Positions 28,212 to 36,367 of a DNA stretch of 64,000 nt are shown here, one piece after another. The stretch's first letter is position 1; each line of letters starts with the position of its first letter. The notes below the pieces were generated by a model, which was not told where the DNA came from, ran no database searches, and was given only the letters and a program-made list of their open reading frames with translations. Source of the DNA: Leifsonia poae (lineage in GTDB: Bacteria > Actinomycetota > Actinomycetes > Actinomycetales > Microbacteriaceae); the NCBI RefSeq assembly GCF_020009625.1, contig NZ_JAIHLP010000002.1, positions 2,356,001 to 2,420,000 on the forward strand, written 5' to 3'. The position numbers and the translations under genes were made by a program.

Positions 28212-29131
28212 CTGGGTTGGCCGATCGCATCCAGGATGCGATTGAGGTCCTGAATCGTGGCGAAATCGACCACGATCTGGCCTTTTCTCGCCCCGAGGGT
28301 GATCTTCACGCGGGTGTCGAGTCGATCACCGAGGCGTTCTGCAACCTCGTCGAGGTGCCCGCGATGCTTGCCGGGGGTCACCTTGGTGCGGGCGACCTTC
28401 GGGGTCTTGCCCGCAACGGCCTCGGCGGCACGCACCGACAGATCTTCGTTCACGATCTTGTCGGCCAGACGGGCCATGCCCTCTTCATCGCCGACCGAGA
28501 GGATCGCGCGAGCATGACCGGCGCTGAGCACACCTGCTGCCACCCGCGATTGCACGGCTGACGGCAGCTTCAGGAGGCGAATAGTGTTGGTGATCTGCGG
28601 GCGGGATCGGCCGATCCTGGTCGCCAGCTCCTCCTGGGTGATCCCGAAGTCGGCCAATAGCTGCTGGTACGCTGACGCCTCCTCCAGTGGGTTCAGCTGC
28701 GAGCGGTGCAGGTTCTCGAGAAGCGCATCCCGCAGCATGTCTTCGTCGGCGGTGTCTTTGATGACCGCGGGGATGGTCTCCAGCCCGACCTGTTTCGTGG
28801 CACGAAGCCGCCGCTCACCCATGATGAGCTCGTACTTGTCTTTCTGGCCCACGATCGGACGTACCACGATCGGCTGCAGCACACCCACCTCGCGGATGCT
28901 CGCAACGAGCTCCTCGAGCGCCTCCTGGTCGAACTCAGTGCGGGGCTGCACTGCGTTCGGAACGATGTCGGCGGGGGAGAGGTTCGCCAGTCTCGCGCCG
29001 GGAACCGCCACGAGCTGCTCAGCCTGCTCGGCAGAGTTCGGGAAGAAGACGTCGACCGGACGCGCGGACTGATCGGTGACCGGGATGAGGGCGCCGATTC
29101 CGCGGCCCAGGCCTGTGCGCTTCGCTGCCAT
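28202..29131 (-). CDS. parB: Chromosome-partitioning protein ParB
   Basis: A 309-residue ParB/Spo0J CTPase clamp. N-terminal box VVRPIVGQKDKYELIMGERRLRAT (the GERRxR CTP motif), a helix-turn-helix region (ATRIGRSRPQITNTIRLLKLP) that reads parS, and a C-terminal dimerisation domain. Four parS copies lie within 2.6 kb upstream. Its start is adjacent to the parA stop (1-base overlap), so the pair is cotranslated. Confidence 0.95.
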   Translation of the reverse strand: MAAKRTGLGRGIGALIPVTDQSARPVDVFFPNSAEQAEQLVAVPGARLANLSPADIVPNAVQPRTEFDQEALEELVASIREVGVLQPIVVRPIVGQKDKYELIMGERRLRATKQVGLETIPAVIKDTADEDMLRDALLENLHRSQLNPLEEASAYQQLLADFGITQEELATRIGRSRPQITNTIRLLKLPSAVQSRVAAGVLSAGHARAILSVGDEEGMARLADKIVNEDLSVRAAEAVAGKTPKVARTKVTPGKHRGHLDEVAERLGDRLDTRVKITLGARKGQIVVDFATIQDLNRILDAIGQPSYS

Positions 29132-30048
29132 TAGCGGGGTACTCCTCTTCGTGCGATCTCCGCAGCCGCCTCCAGGTAGGAGAGCGACCCGGGCGAGTTC
29201 GTGTCGTAGCTGATGACGCTCTGGCCGTAGCTCGGGGCTTCCGAGATGCGAACGGAACGCGGGATGATCGTGTTGAGAACTTCTTTGGGGAAGTGTTCAC
29301 GCACGTCTTCGGCCACCTGGTGGGCGAGATTGGTGCGCGAGTCATACATCGTGAGCAGGATCGTAGAGACTCGAAGCTTGGGGTTGAGGTGTTTCTCGAT
29401 CAGCTGGATGTTCTTGAGCAGCTGACTCAGACCTTCCAGCGCGTAGTACTCGCACTGGATCGGGATGAGCACCTCGGTCGCCGCGACGAAAGCGTTGATC
29501 GTGAGCAACCCCAGTGAGGGCGGGCAATCGATCAGGACATAGTCGAAGTCGTACTCTTCGAGGAAAGTCGCGAGCGAGCGCGAGAGCCGCTGCTCGCGTG
29601 CCACCATCGAAACGAGCTCGATCTCGGCGCCGGCGAGATCGATCGTCGCGGGCACGACGAAGAGTCCGTCGAACTCGGGACTCTTCTGAATCACCTCATC
29701 CAGTTCCTTGTCGTTCACGATGACGTCGTAGACGCTGGGCGTGCCCTCGCGATGCTCGACGCTGAGCGCGGTGGATGCATTTCCCTGCGGGTCCAGGTCG
29801 ATCACCAAGACGCGAGCTCCGGACTTCGCCAGTGCGGCGGAGAGATTGACGACCGTCGTCGTCTTGCCCACGCCGCCCTTCTGATTCGAGATCGTGAAAA
29901 TCCGGGTTCGCGACGGCAGGGGGAGTGTCTGCGAGGCGATCGCCTGCCGTCGCTGAGTCAGTTCCTGAATCTCCCTCGCAAGTGGCGTCGAACCATCGAA
30001 GCCAGACGTGGCCTGGTCGACCTGCGCATCCTGATCGGGATGTTTCAC
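29131..30048 (-). CDS. parA: Chromosome-partitioning ATPase ParA (Soj)
   Basis: A 305-residue ParA with deviant Walker A ISNQKGGVGKTTTVVNLSAALA near residue 55 and Walker B VLIDCPPSLGLLT. It drives origin movement with ParB. The chosen GTG start (VKHPDQDAQVDQ) lies inside a parS site at 30041-30056, so ParB bound there would cover the translation start DNA. A later start near the Walker motif is possible, but the 50-residue lead is usual in actinobacterial ParA. Confidence 0.93.
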   Translation of the reverse strand: MKHPDQDAQVDQATSGFDGSTPLAREIQELTQRRQAIASQTLPLPSRTRIFTISNQKGGVGKTTTVVNLSAALAKSGARVLVIDLDPQGNASTALSVEHREGTPSVYDVIVNDKELDEVIQKSPEFDGLFVVPATIDLAGAEIELVSMVAREQRLSRSLATFLEEYDFDYVLIDCPPSLGLLTINAFVAATEVLIPIQCEYYALEGLSQLLKNIQLIEKHLNPKLRVSTILLTMYDSRTNLAHQVAEDVREHFPKEVLNTIIPRSVRISEAPSYGQSVISYDTNSPGSLSYLEAAAEIARRGVPR

Positions 30049-30056
30049 GTGAAACC
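30041..30056. promoter_or_regulatory. parS: parS site 1 (overlaps parA start)
   Basis: TGTTTCACGTGAAACC, 15 of 16 bases of the universal bacterial parS consensus. The parA GTG start codon is read from the central CACGTG on the minus strand. Confidence 0.92.
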
Positions 30057-30206
30057 TTGTCGCTCGAGATGGTGTGGGAGCACCGCGTTCATGAGTCGGA
30101 AGAGCCCGGCCGACGGCAGCGGGTCATCCATCAACTCTAGCCTGAATGAGTGAGGCGCTTTCGCGATGAACGCTCGTCCTCCGTGAAGATAGCGGACAGA
30201 AGTCGA

Positions 30207-30222
30207 CGTTTCACGTGAAACA
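30207..30222. promoter_or_regulatory. parS: parS site 2
   Basis: CGTTTCACGTGAAACA matches the 16-bp parS consensus at 15 of 16 positions (first base differs). Lies 160 bp upstream of parA. Confidence 0.92.
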
Positions 30223-30457
30223 TATCCGGCGCGAGGTGACATTCGGTGGCTGCAAATCGCTCGATCGAGCCCCATGATCGCGGACGCGAGCCGATTCGGC
30301 ACCTTTTCGTTGAGTGTGAGGCGTCGTGTCCAGGCGTCGGGCATGCGCGGCCGGTGAACCGACGACCCCCCGAAGAACGGCCAACAATCGCAATGGCGGG
30401 CCCATCTCTTCTTCGCCGCAGTCGCTACCACCAGCAAACGTGGACCAGTCCGACTTC

Positions 30458-30495
30458 CACGCGAGTGTCTCGTGGCCACGCGAGTATCTCGTGGC
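30458..30495. repeat. 19-bp tandem repeat, two copies
   Basis: CACGCGAGTGTCTCGTGGC is followed directly by CACGCGAGTATCTCGTGGC (one mismatch). Each unit has partly self-complementary arms. No function is evident; it lies between parS sites 2 and 3. Confidence 0.6.
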
Positions 30496-30840
30496 CACTC
30501 GTCCCCTTCATAGCGGCCGCTGCACCTTACGGCGCCTGGTCTGCGAACAGCGTGCGTGGTCGGTCCAGCCTGTGTACTCAGTCCAACCGGAGGCACTCGA
30601 CCGACTCGTCTCAGCTATCGGCCGTGTAGGAATCGGCACGGTCGTGAGCCTCTCGGCAGCTATGGGGGAGCGGAGCACCATAACCGTCCCCTCAAACTCG
30701 TCGGGCGGGCTGGCCTGGCTGCCGCTATTCACCCCGTCGATCGACTACCTGAGCAAACCGACGTCGCCCTGCTACCGTGCACTTCTCTGCGTGGCTCGCG
30801 CGCCGGTCATCCGGCAGTCGTCGGGTATCGACCAGACGCA

Positions 30841-30856
30841 TGTTTCACGTGAAACA
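30841..30856. promoter_or_regulatory. parS: parS site 3 (perfect consensus)
   Basis: TGTTTCACGTGAAACA is an exact 16-bp parS palindrome, in the non-coding spacer. Confidence 0.95.
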
Positions 30857-31015
30857 CGTCGAATCCCCGCCGCTTACACCCGTCAGAGGCCCGTCAGACG
30901 AGCGTCACAGCGAATCCAAGCGAATAGAAGCGCGAAACACGAGCAAGACCCACGATCCGTCAAGAGGGTTTCGCTGCTCCGGCGCCACCAGAGCCATCCT
31001 CAGCGACCGTTCGCG

Positions 31016-31645
31016 TCAGCGAACGCCGGCCCGGATGACCCGAGTCACTTCATCGAGTACACCTTCACCCAGCGTGAGAACCTCCACGTCGTGAAGTCTG
31101 TACTTGCGGATCTCCTTCGCCGCTGTATCGACTTCCGCGGCCGCACCGGCCCCCTTCATCAACACGAGCTCACCACCATCCCGAAGCAGGGGAGCAGTCA
31201 GGGGAATCAGCTTGCGGAAGGCACTCACCGCACGCGCCGTCACCTGATCCAGTGGAGCATCCAATCGCGCGTCTTCGGCGCGCGCGCGCACAACCTCAAC
31301 GTTCGTCAGGGCCAGTTCCTCGACCTGCTCAGACAACCATGCGATCCGACGCTCCATGGGTTCGATCAACACGAACTGAGCATCTGGACGCGCGATCGCC
31401 AAGACGATCCCCGGAAGGCCGGCCCCGCTCCCGACGTCGCCGACTCGACCGGCGCGAACCAATGGCGCCAGGATCGCGCAGTTCAGGATGTGACGAGACC
31501 AGAGGCGGGGCAATTCCAGCGGACCGATCAACCCACGCTCTTCACCCTGCGCGGCAAGGTTCGCCGTGAAGCGTCGGGCGACATCGATCCGATCGCCGAA
31601 AAGCTCGACCGCCGTCGATGGCTCACTCTCGAGGAACTCGGTCAC
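31016..31645 (-). CDS. rsmG: 16S rRNA (guanine-N7) methyltransferase RsmG
   Basis: A 209-residue GidB/RsmG that methylates the 530-loop guanosine (G527, E. coli numbering) of 16S rRNA; loss gives low-level streptomycin resistance in other bacteria. The SAM site GDVGSGAGLPGIVLAIARP is at about 68-87, with LPRLWSRHILNCAIL before it and VTARAVSAFRKLIPLTAPLL after. Start 44 bp after the jag stop; the gap holds most of parS site 4. Confidence 0.95.
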   Translation of the reverse strand: MTEFLESEPSTAVELFGDRIDVARRFTANLAAQGEERGLIGPLELPRLWSRHILNCAILAPLVRAGRVGDVGSGAGLPGIVLAIARPDAQFVLIEPMERRIAWLSEQVEELALTNVEVVRARAEDARLDAPLDQVTARAVSAFRKLIPLTAPLLRDGGELVLMKGAGAAAEVDTAAKEIRKYRLHDVEVLTLGEGVLDEVTRVIRAGVR

Positions 31646-31675
31646 TGCCCGGTCGTCTCCTGAAATCCTGAGCGA

Positions 31676-31691
31676 TGTTTCACGTGAAACT
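31676..31691. promoter_or_regulatory. parS: parS site 4 (overlaps jag stop)
   Basis: TGTTTCACGTGAAACT matches parS at 15 of 16. Its last two bases are part of the jag stop codon (31690-31692). Confidence 0.92.
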
Positions 31692-32295
31692 AGGCTGCGG
31701 TGATCACCGTGTGACGGTCACGGCCCTCACCATGCGAGTTGGAAACGTAGCCGCGCTCTGACACGATGTCGTGAACAAGTTTGCGCTCATAGGACGACAT
31801 CGGCGGGAGCGCAGCCTCAGCCGCCCCTTCCTCGAGTCGTGCGATCGCCCGCTCCACGAGAGTTCCGAGCTCCGCCTGACGGGCATCACGGGAACCACCG
31901 ATGTCAAGGATGAGCCGGGAGAAAGCGCCCGTCTTGTTCTGAACGGCAAGACGCGTCAGCTCCTGCAGTGCGCTGACCGTGTCAGGTTTGGACAGCAGGC
32001 GAAGATTGGTGTCATCACCCGTATTGACCGAGATGTACGACCGACCATTGCGCGCATCGATGTCGATGTCGCCGTCGATATCCGTGATGTCGAGCAGCTC
32101 CTCGATGTAGTCGGCCGCGATGTCACCTTCGGTGTCGAGCTCCGCGGCCGTCGGCTCGGCGTACGACCGCTCCGAGGTGGGCGTCGATGCCGACTCCTCA
32201 CCATCGACCTGGGGCGTCTCCACAGAGAGCGGAGTCACCTCCGACTCGTCGGGACCTGCGGTGAACTCGGGCTCGGTCTGCTGCACGTCGCTCAT
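31690..32295 (-). CDS. jag: Jag/KhpB-type RNA-binding protein (KH + R3H)
   Basis: Trimmed to the ATG at 32295: 201 residues. The acidic N-terminal half (about 1-60) is poorly conserved. A KH-like part has DIDARNGRSYISVNTGDDTNLRLLSKPDTVSALQELTRLAVQ. The C-terminal R3H domain has MSSYERKLVHDIVSERGYVSNSHGEGRDRHTVI. The N-terminal Jag domain seen in Firmicutes is missing, as usual in actinobacteria. Cotranscribed with yidC (4 bp gap). Confidence 0.9.
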   Translation of the reverse strand: MSDVQQTEPEFTAGPDESEVTPLSVETPQVDGEESASTPTSERSYAEPTAAELDTEGDIAADYIEELLDITDIDGDIDIDARNGRSYISVNTGDDTNLRLLSKPDTVSALQELTRLAVQNKTGAFSRLILDIGGSRDARQAELGTLVERAIARLEEGAAEAALPPMSSYERKLVHDIVSERGYVSNSHGEGRDRHTVITAA

Positions 32296-32299
32296 TCTG

Positions 32300-33271
32300 C
32301 TACTTTCCGGTCTGCTTCTTGGCGCGGTTCTTGCCCACCGGCTGAACACGCTGCGTTGTCTTCTTCGGTTCCTCTTCCAGAGACAGGACGACGGCACCGT
32401 CTTCCTGAATCAGCTTGCCCTTGCGGGCGAGGCGAGCCTCACGAGCCTTAGCCGCATCCGAGCCAGGGGTCGGCAGGTTGCGGATGACCAGGAACTGCTG
32501 ACCCATGGTCCAGATGTTCGAGGTGAGCCAGTAGAACATGACACCAAGCGGGAAGGCGAAGCCCGAGAACAGGAAGACGAAGGGGAGTAGGTAGAGAAGG
32601 ATGCGCTGCTGCTTGAACTGGGGGCTCGCCTTCGTCTCCGGCGACATGTTCTTCGACACGATCTGCAGCTGCGTCAGGAACTGCGAACCGGTCATCAGAA
32701 CGACCATGCAGGCCGCGATGACCATGACGGCAACCTGCTGCGGGTGAGCATTCAGCGCACCCTGGAAGCTCTGGTGAAGCGGCGCGATGCCGAACAGTGA
32801 GGAGTTTCCGAACTGCTTGGCGAGCGTGGCATTCAGTGGCCCGACACCGGCATGACCGCCCTGCGCGCCGTTGAGCACCTGGAACAGGCTGAAGAACACC
32901 GGCATCTGCAGCAGAAGCGGCAGACACGAGCTCAGCGGGTTGGTCCCGGTCTTCTTATACAGATCCATCGTCTCGCGCGACATCGCCTCACGCGAGAACT
33001 GATCCTTCTTGCCCTTGTACTTCTCCTGGATCTTCTTGAGCTGCGGTGCGATCTCCAGCATTCGTCGCTGGTTCTTGATCTGTCGCACGAAGATCGGGAT
33101 GAGCGCTGCACGCACCACGAGGGTCAGCCCCACGATGGAGAGCACCCACGTCAGCCCGGCAGCCGGATCCATTCCAATGTTCGTCAGCAGCCAGTGCCAG
33201 GCGACGAGGATCAGTTCCACGACCCACTTGATGGGCCACAGAATTGTCCCGAAGAAGGCTCCGATGTCCAT
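32300..33271 (-). CDS. yidC: Membrane protein insertase YidC
   Basis: A 323-residue YidC/Oxa1 insertase with five helices. The first follows MDIGAFFGTILWPIKWVVELIL. The conserved hydrophilic-groove Arg is in VRAALIPIFVRQIKNQRRM, and TGTNPLSSCLPLLLQMPVFFSLF lies in the middle. A basic tail (KKTTQRVQPVGKNRAKKQTGK) can touch the ribosome. It lacks the large periplasmic domain of Gram-negative YidC and has no lipoprotein Cys at the start. Confidence 0.95.
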   Translation of the reverse strand: MDIGAFFGTILWPIKWVVELILVAWHWLLTNIGMDPAAGLTWVLSIVGLTLVVRAALIPIFVRQIKNQRRMLEIAPQLKKIQEKYKGKKDQFSREAMSRETMDLYKKTGTNPLSSCLPLLLQMPVFFSLFQVLNGAQGGHAGVGPLNATLAKQFGNSSLFGIAPLHQSFQGALNAHPQQVAVMVIAACMVVLMTGSQFLTQLQIVSKNMSPETKASPQFKQQRILLYLLPFVFLFSGFAFPLGVMFYWLTSNIWTMGQQFLVIRNLPTPGSDAAKAREARLARKGKLIQEDGAVVLSLEEEPKKTTQRVQPVGKNRAKKQTGK

Positions 33272-33278
33272 GTGGTTG

Positions 33279-33590
33279 CTAGGCCTTTCCCTGGCTTGCG
33301 GCGACGACGAAACCGAACGGCGTCACGCGATAGCGATGTTTCTTCTTGAGAGGGACGTCATCGACCCCTCCGGCCGCCCACGGATGGCAGCGCGCGATGC
33401 GCCGAACCCCGAGCACCGAACCGATCAGCACCCCGTGCTCTTGAATCGCCTGCAGCGCGTAGGCGGAACACGAGGGGTAATACCGGCAGACGTCTCCGTA
33501 CAACGGCGAGATCACAGCCCGATACCCGCGAAGCAGCAGTACGGCAGCGTTCCGTGGCGCAAGGAGCACAGCTGCGATCGCGGTGTTCAT
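33279..33590 (-). CDS. yidD: Membrane protein insertion efficiency factor YidD
   Basis: A 103-residue YidD: LLRGYRAVISPLYGDVCRYYPSCSAYALQAIQEHGVLIG with the conserved Cys pair, then RIARCHPWAAGGVDDVP. It assists membrane insertion with YidC. Its start overlaps the rnpA stop by 4 bp and its stop is 7 bp before yidC. Confidence 0.95.
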   Translation of the reverse strand: MNTAIAAVLLAPRNAAVLLLRGYRAVISPLYGDVCRYYPSCSAYALQAIQEHGVLIGSVLGVRRIARCHPWAAGGVDDVPLKKKHRYRVTPFGFVVAASQGKA

Positions 33591-33940
33591 CGACGGAGGT
33601 TGCCTCTACTGGTGATTCGGCTGACGGCTCGGGAGATCTCTTCGTGCAGGGTAGCCCACTCCACTTGAGCAGACGCTGGTAGTGCCCGGATCACGACATC
33701 CATTCCCGGTTCCAATCGGGGGAGCATCTCGTATGCCGCGGCTTTCAGCCGGCGACGCACGAGATTTCGTCGAGGGGCCGTGCCGACCGACTTGCCCGCG
33801 ATAAAACCGAATCGCACCACCTGGGAGTCAGGATTCGAGCGAACGTACGTCACGGTGTTCGCATCGGTGAAGCGAATCCCGCGTCGAACGGTCGCCCGGT
33901 AGTCCGCCCCCCGCGTGATGCGATTGGCTTTGGCGAGCAC
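33587..33940 (-). CDS. rnpA: Ribonuclease P protein component
   Basis: A 117-residue RnpA that helps the RNase P RNA mature tRNA 5' ends. Begins MLAKANRITRGADYRATVRRGIRF; the RNR signature appears as APRRNLVRRRLKAAAYE. Basic throughout. Sits directly after rpmH, the near-universal order. Confidence 0.95.
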   Translation of the reverse strand: MLAKANRITRGADYRATVRRGIRFTDANTVTYVRSNPDSQVVRFGFIAGKSVGTAPRRNLVRRRLKAAAYEMLPRLEPGMDVVIRALPASAQVEWATLHEEISRAVSRITSRGNLRR

Positions 33941-33966
33941 CGGCTCGGCCTCTCTGCGAAAGGGAT

Positions 33967-34104
33967 CTAGGCCGAGAGCTTCGTGCGGCCCTTGCCGCGA
34001 CGGGCGGCCAGGATCGCACGGCCGGCACGCGTGCGCATGCGCAGACGGAAGCCGTGGGTCTTCGCGCGCTTGCGGTTGTTCGGCTGGAACGTTCTCTTGC
34101 TCAT
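33967..34104 (-). CDS. rpmH: 50S ribosomal protein L34
   Basis: A 45-residue gene: [20 protein letters not shown], then [20 protein letters not shown] and TKLSA. This is an exact fit to L34 in length and sequence. Divergent from dnaA, first gene of the rpmH-rnpA-yidD-yidC-jag-rsmG operon. Its promoter must lie in the 440-bp spacer shared with dnaA. Confidence 0.96.
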   Translation of the reverse strand: MSKRTFQPNNRKRAKTHGFRLRMRTRAGRAILAARRGKGRTKLSA

Positions 34105-34264
34105 AATCAATCTCCGTGTGGTCTCTTAACAGGCCGGTGCTGAATGATGGGCCAGCACGGGGAGGCCGTGAAAAGTTTTTGGGCAGCCTGAACGGCTGAA
34201 GTCAACTGGTTAAAGCTACGGCGTTGGCTGCACGAGGTCAAACCAAACGAGCCAAATCCATTGA

Positions 34265-34433
34265 TTATGCACAGTATTGGCAGGATTCCCCGGAGCGACT
34301 CGCCGGTGTATTCCCGTTCCCGAATTTGATCCGCGTCCTGTGGACAAGTTACCGTGAGGACGAAAGTTATCCCCAGCCGTATCCAAAAAAGGCCGGAGAT
34401 CGCTACGGTATTTGGACACACAACGGTGGATAA
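34265..34433. promoter_or_regulatory. DnaA-box-like cluster upstream of dnaA
   Basis: The 440-bp rpmH-dnaA spacer holds TTATGCACA (34265), TGTGGACAA (34339), TTATCCCCA (34367) and GGTGGATAA (34425), each one mismatch or a known functional variant of the DnaA box TTATCCACA. It is likely the dnaA/rpmH control region with DnaA autoregulation, and perhaps the upstream half of a two-part origin. Core promoter hexamers could not be fixed by eye. Confidence 0.6.
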
Positions 34434-34546
34434 CCCTGTGAATACCTTCCCGGCGGCGCACGCGCTTCCGACCCGACAGTTCGACACACGATGGCGTGGG
34501 TTCTGCGTCGGTTGACGGCATCTCAACGAAACGAATACGGGGAACG

Positions 34547-35965
34547 ATGGCAGGCGGCGAACAGTCCATCTCTGCGGCATGGCAGAGTGTGCTCGACACA
34601 TTGGAGACGGACGACCGCATCACGCCGCAGCTCCACGGCTTCCTGAGCCTGGTCGAGCCCAAGGGCATCATGTCCGGCACCTTCTATCTGGAGGTGCCCA
34701 ACGAGTTCACGCGGGGCATGATCGAACAGCGCAGCCGCGTTCCGCTCCTCAATGCCATCGGAACGCTAGATGAAGCCCTCTCGGTGAGCACCTTCGCGAT
34801 CGTCGTGAACCCCGACATCCAGCAAGAGACCATGTCCGGTCCCACCGAGCCTTCGGAAGCCGCGTATATCGAGTCGCCCATGGTCGCGCCGGTCACCGAG
34901 ATCACGGCGCCGGCCCGCAATAGCGACACCCGGCTCAATCCCAAGTACAGTTTCGACAACTTCGTCATCGGGCAGTCCAACCGTTTCGCACACGCGGCCG
35001 CCGTCGCCGTCGCCGAGGCACCGGCCAAGGCATACAACCCACTGTTCATCTACGGCGATTCCGGTCTCGGCAAGACGCACTTGCTTCACGCGATCGGCCA
35101 TTACGCCATGAGCCTCTACCCCGGCATCCGGGTCCGCTACGTCAGCTCGGAAGAGTTCACCAACGACTTCATCAACTCGATCGCGAACAACCGCGGTTCA
35201 TCGTTCCAAGCGCGCTACCGCAACATCGACATCCTGCTCATCGACGACATCCAGTTCCTGCAGCGGGCGGTTGAGACGCAGGAGGCGTTCTTCCACACCT
35301 TCAACACCCTCCACGATCACAACAAGCAGGTCGTGATCACCAGTGATCTACCTCCGAAGCTCCTCACCGGCTTCGAAGATCGGATGCGTTCCCGCTTCGA
35401 GTGGGGCCTGATCACCGATGTGCAGGTTCCCGACCTCGAGACGCGCATCGCCATCCTCCGCAAGAAGGCGCAGAGCGAGAAGATCCAGGTTCCCGACGAC
35501 ATCCTGGAGTTCATGGCGTCGAAGGTGTCGAGCAACATCCGCGAGCTCGAGGGAACTCTGATCCGCGTGACCGCGTTCGCGAGCCTCAACCGCACGCCGG
35601 TCGACATGCCGCTCGTGCAGACAGTGCTGAAAGATCTGATCACCCTCGACGACGACAATGTGATCGCGCCGACCGACATCATTTCCAATACGGCCGACTA
35701 CTTCAAGCTGACGGTCGACGACCTCTACGGTTCGAGCCGGTCCCAGGCCGTCGCCACTGCCCGCCAGATCGCGATGTATCTCTGCCGCGAACTCACCAAC
35801 CTGTCTCTACCCAAGATCGGCCAGCTCTTCGGCAACCGCGACCACACCACGGTCATGTATGCCAACAAGAAGATCAGCGAGCTCATGAAGGAGCGACGCT
35901 CGATCTACAACCAGGTGACCGAGCTCACCAGCCGCATCAAGCAGAACCACCGCTACAGCAAGTAA
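34547..35965 (+). CDS. dnaA: Chromosomal replication initiator DnaA
   Basis: A 472-residue DnaA from ATG at 34547 (MAGGEQSISAAWQSVLDTL); the longer frame adds 17 unconserved residues. Domain I is about 1-90, a variable linker follows, and the AAA+ domain starts at NPKYSFDNFVIGQSNRFAHA. Walker A GDSGLGKTHLLHAIG, Walker B ILLIDDIQFL. The C-terminal helix-turn-helix has the signature FGNRDHTTVMYANKKISEL for box recognition. Confidence 0.97.
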   Translation: MAGGEQSISAAWQSVLDTLETDDRITPQLHGFLSLVEPKGIMSGTFYLEVPNEFTRGMIEQRSRVPLLNAIGTLDEALSVSTFAIVVNPDIQQETMSGPTEPSEAAYIESPMVAPVTEITAPARNSDTRLNPKYSFDNFVIGQSNRFAHAAAVAVAEAPAKAYNPLFIYGDSGLGKTHLLHAIGHYAMSLYPGIRVRYVSSEEFTNDFINSIANNRGSSFQARYRNIDILLIDDIQFLQRAVETQEAFFHTFNTLHDHNKQVVITSDLPPKLLTGFEDRMRSRFEWGLITDVQVPDLETRIAILRKKAQSEKIQVPDDILEFMASKVSSNIRELEGTLIRVTAFASLNRTPVDMPLVQTVLKDLITLDDDNVIAPTDIISNTADYFKLTVDDLYGSSRSQAVATARQIAMYLCRELTNLSLPKIGQLFGNRDHTTVMYANKKISELMKERRSIYNQVTELTSRIKQNHRYSK

Positions 35966-36300
35966 CCGTCACGGACGGTTATCCACAGATCCCTCCCCAT
36001 GCTGGGGAGGGATCTTTTTCTCACATGTGGATAACTTGTGGACAACTTCCGGAAACAGGGGGCGTTAATGGGGACGAATCATGAATCGTTGTGAATTGCA
36101 CCCCTAACCGAATCACCTCGATTACCCCCGGTTGACGTGGATTCCCCAACCCATCAACAAGTAACAAGCGTGTAGTTCCCAATCGAATCGCGGGTTCGAC
36201 AGAGTTATCCACAGTTTCCACAGCGGTTAACACCATTAATCGTTAACTCTTCTTGACGAGGGAGGCCGACAACCTTCGCTGGCGCACCGAATCACAACTT
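35966..36300. other. oriC: Replication origin oriC (dnaA-dnaN spacer)
   Basis: The 400-bp spacer contains TTATCCACA at 35979 and 36205, TGTGGATAA at 36026, TGTGGACAA at 36037 and a GTTTCCACA variant at 36214. An AT-rich segment (36226-36252, TTAACACCATTAATCGTTAA) next to the last boxes is a good candidate unwinding element. Position between dnaA and dnaN is the actinobacterial norm. A dnaA terminator sits inside the box array. Confidence 0.88.
35988..36019 (+). terminator. Rho-independent terminator of dnaA within oriC
   Basis: GATCCCTCCCCA and TGGGGAGGGATC form a 12-bp perfect stem around TGC, followed by TTTTT. It starts right after the first DnaA box, 22 bp after the dnaA stop, and would stop dnaA transcription from crossing the origin. 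Confidence 0.93.
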
Positions 36301-36367
36301 TCCCCGCCAGGGGCACGCGCTAGGATTTGTCACGATCCATTTCCCGCCAATGACAGAGGTGACGCGA

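Larger units (their letters stand above)
30057..31015. other. 960-bp intergenic region between rsmG and parA with parS sites
   Basis: The open frames crossing it (30045-30596 minus; several on plus) have no ribosome binding sites and translate parS as VSRET, so they look non-coding. Composition is less GC-rich than neighbouring genes. It holds two parS sites (30207, 30841) and a 19-bp tandem repeat (30458-30495), and is probably a dedicated centromere spacer. Confidence 0.6.

Noticed and set aside
30045..30596. 183-residue minus-strand ORF upstream of parA
   Set aside because: Crosses two parS sites and the tandem repeat, has no ribosome binding site and no protein-like pattern; spacer judged non-coding.
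30326..31663. 445-residue plus-strand ORF across the parS spacer and rsmG
   Set aside because: Translates parS (FHVKH or VSRET patterns) and the antisense of rsmG; no start signal.
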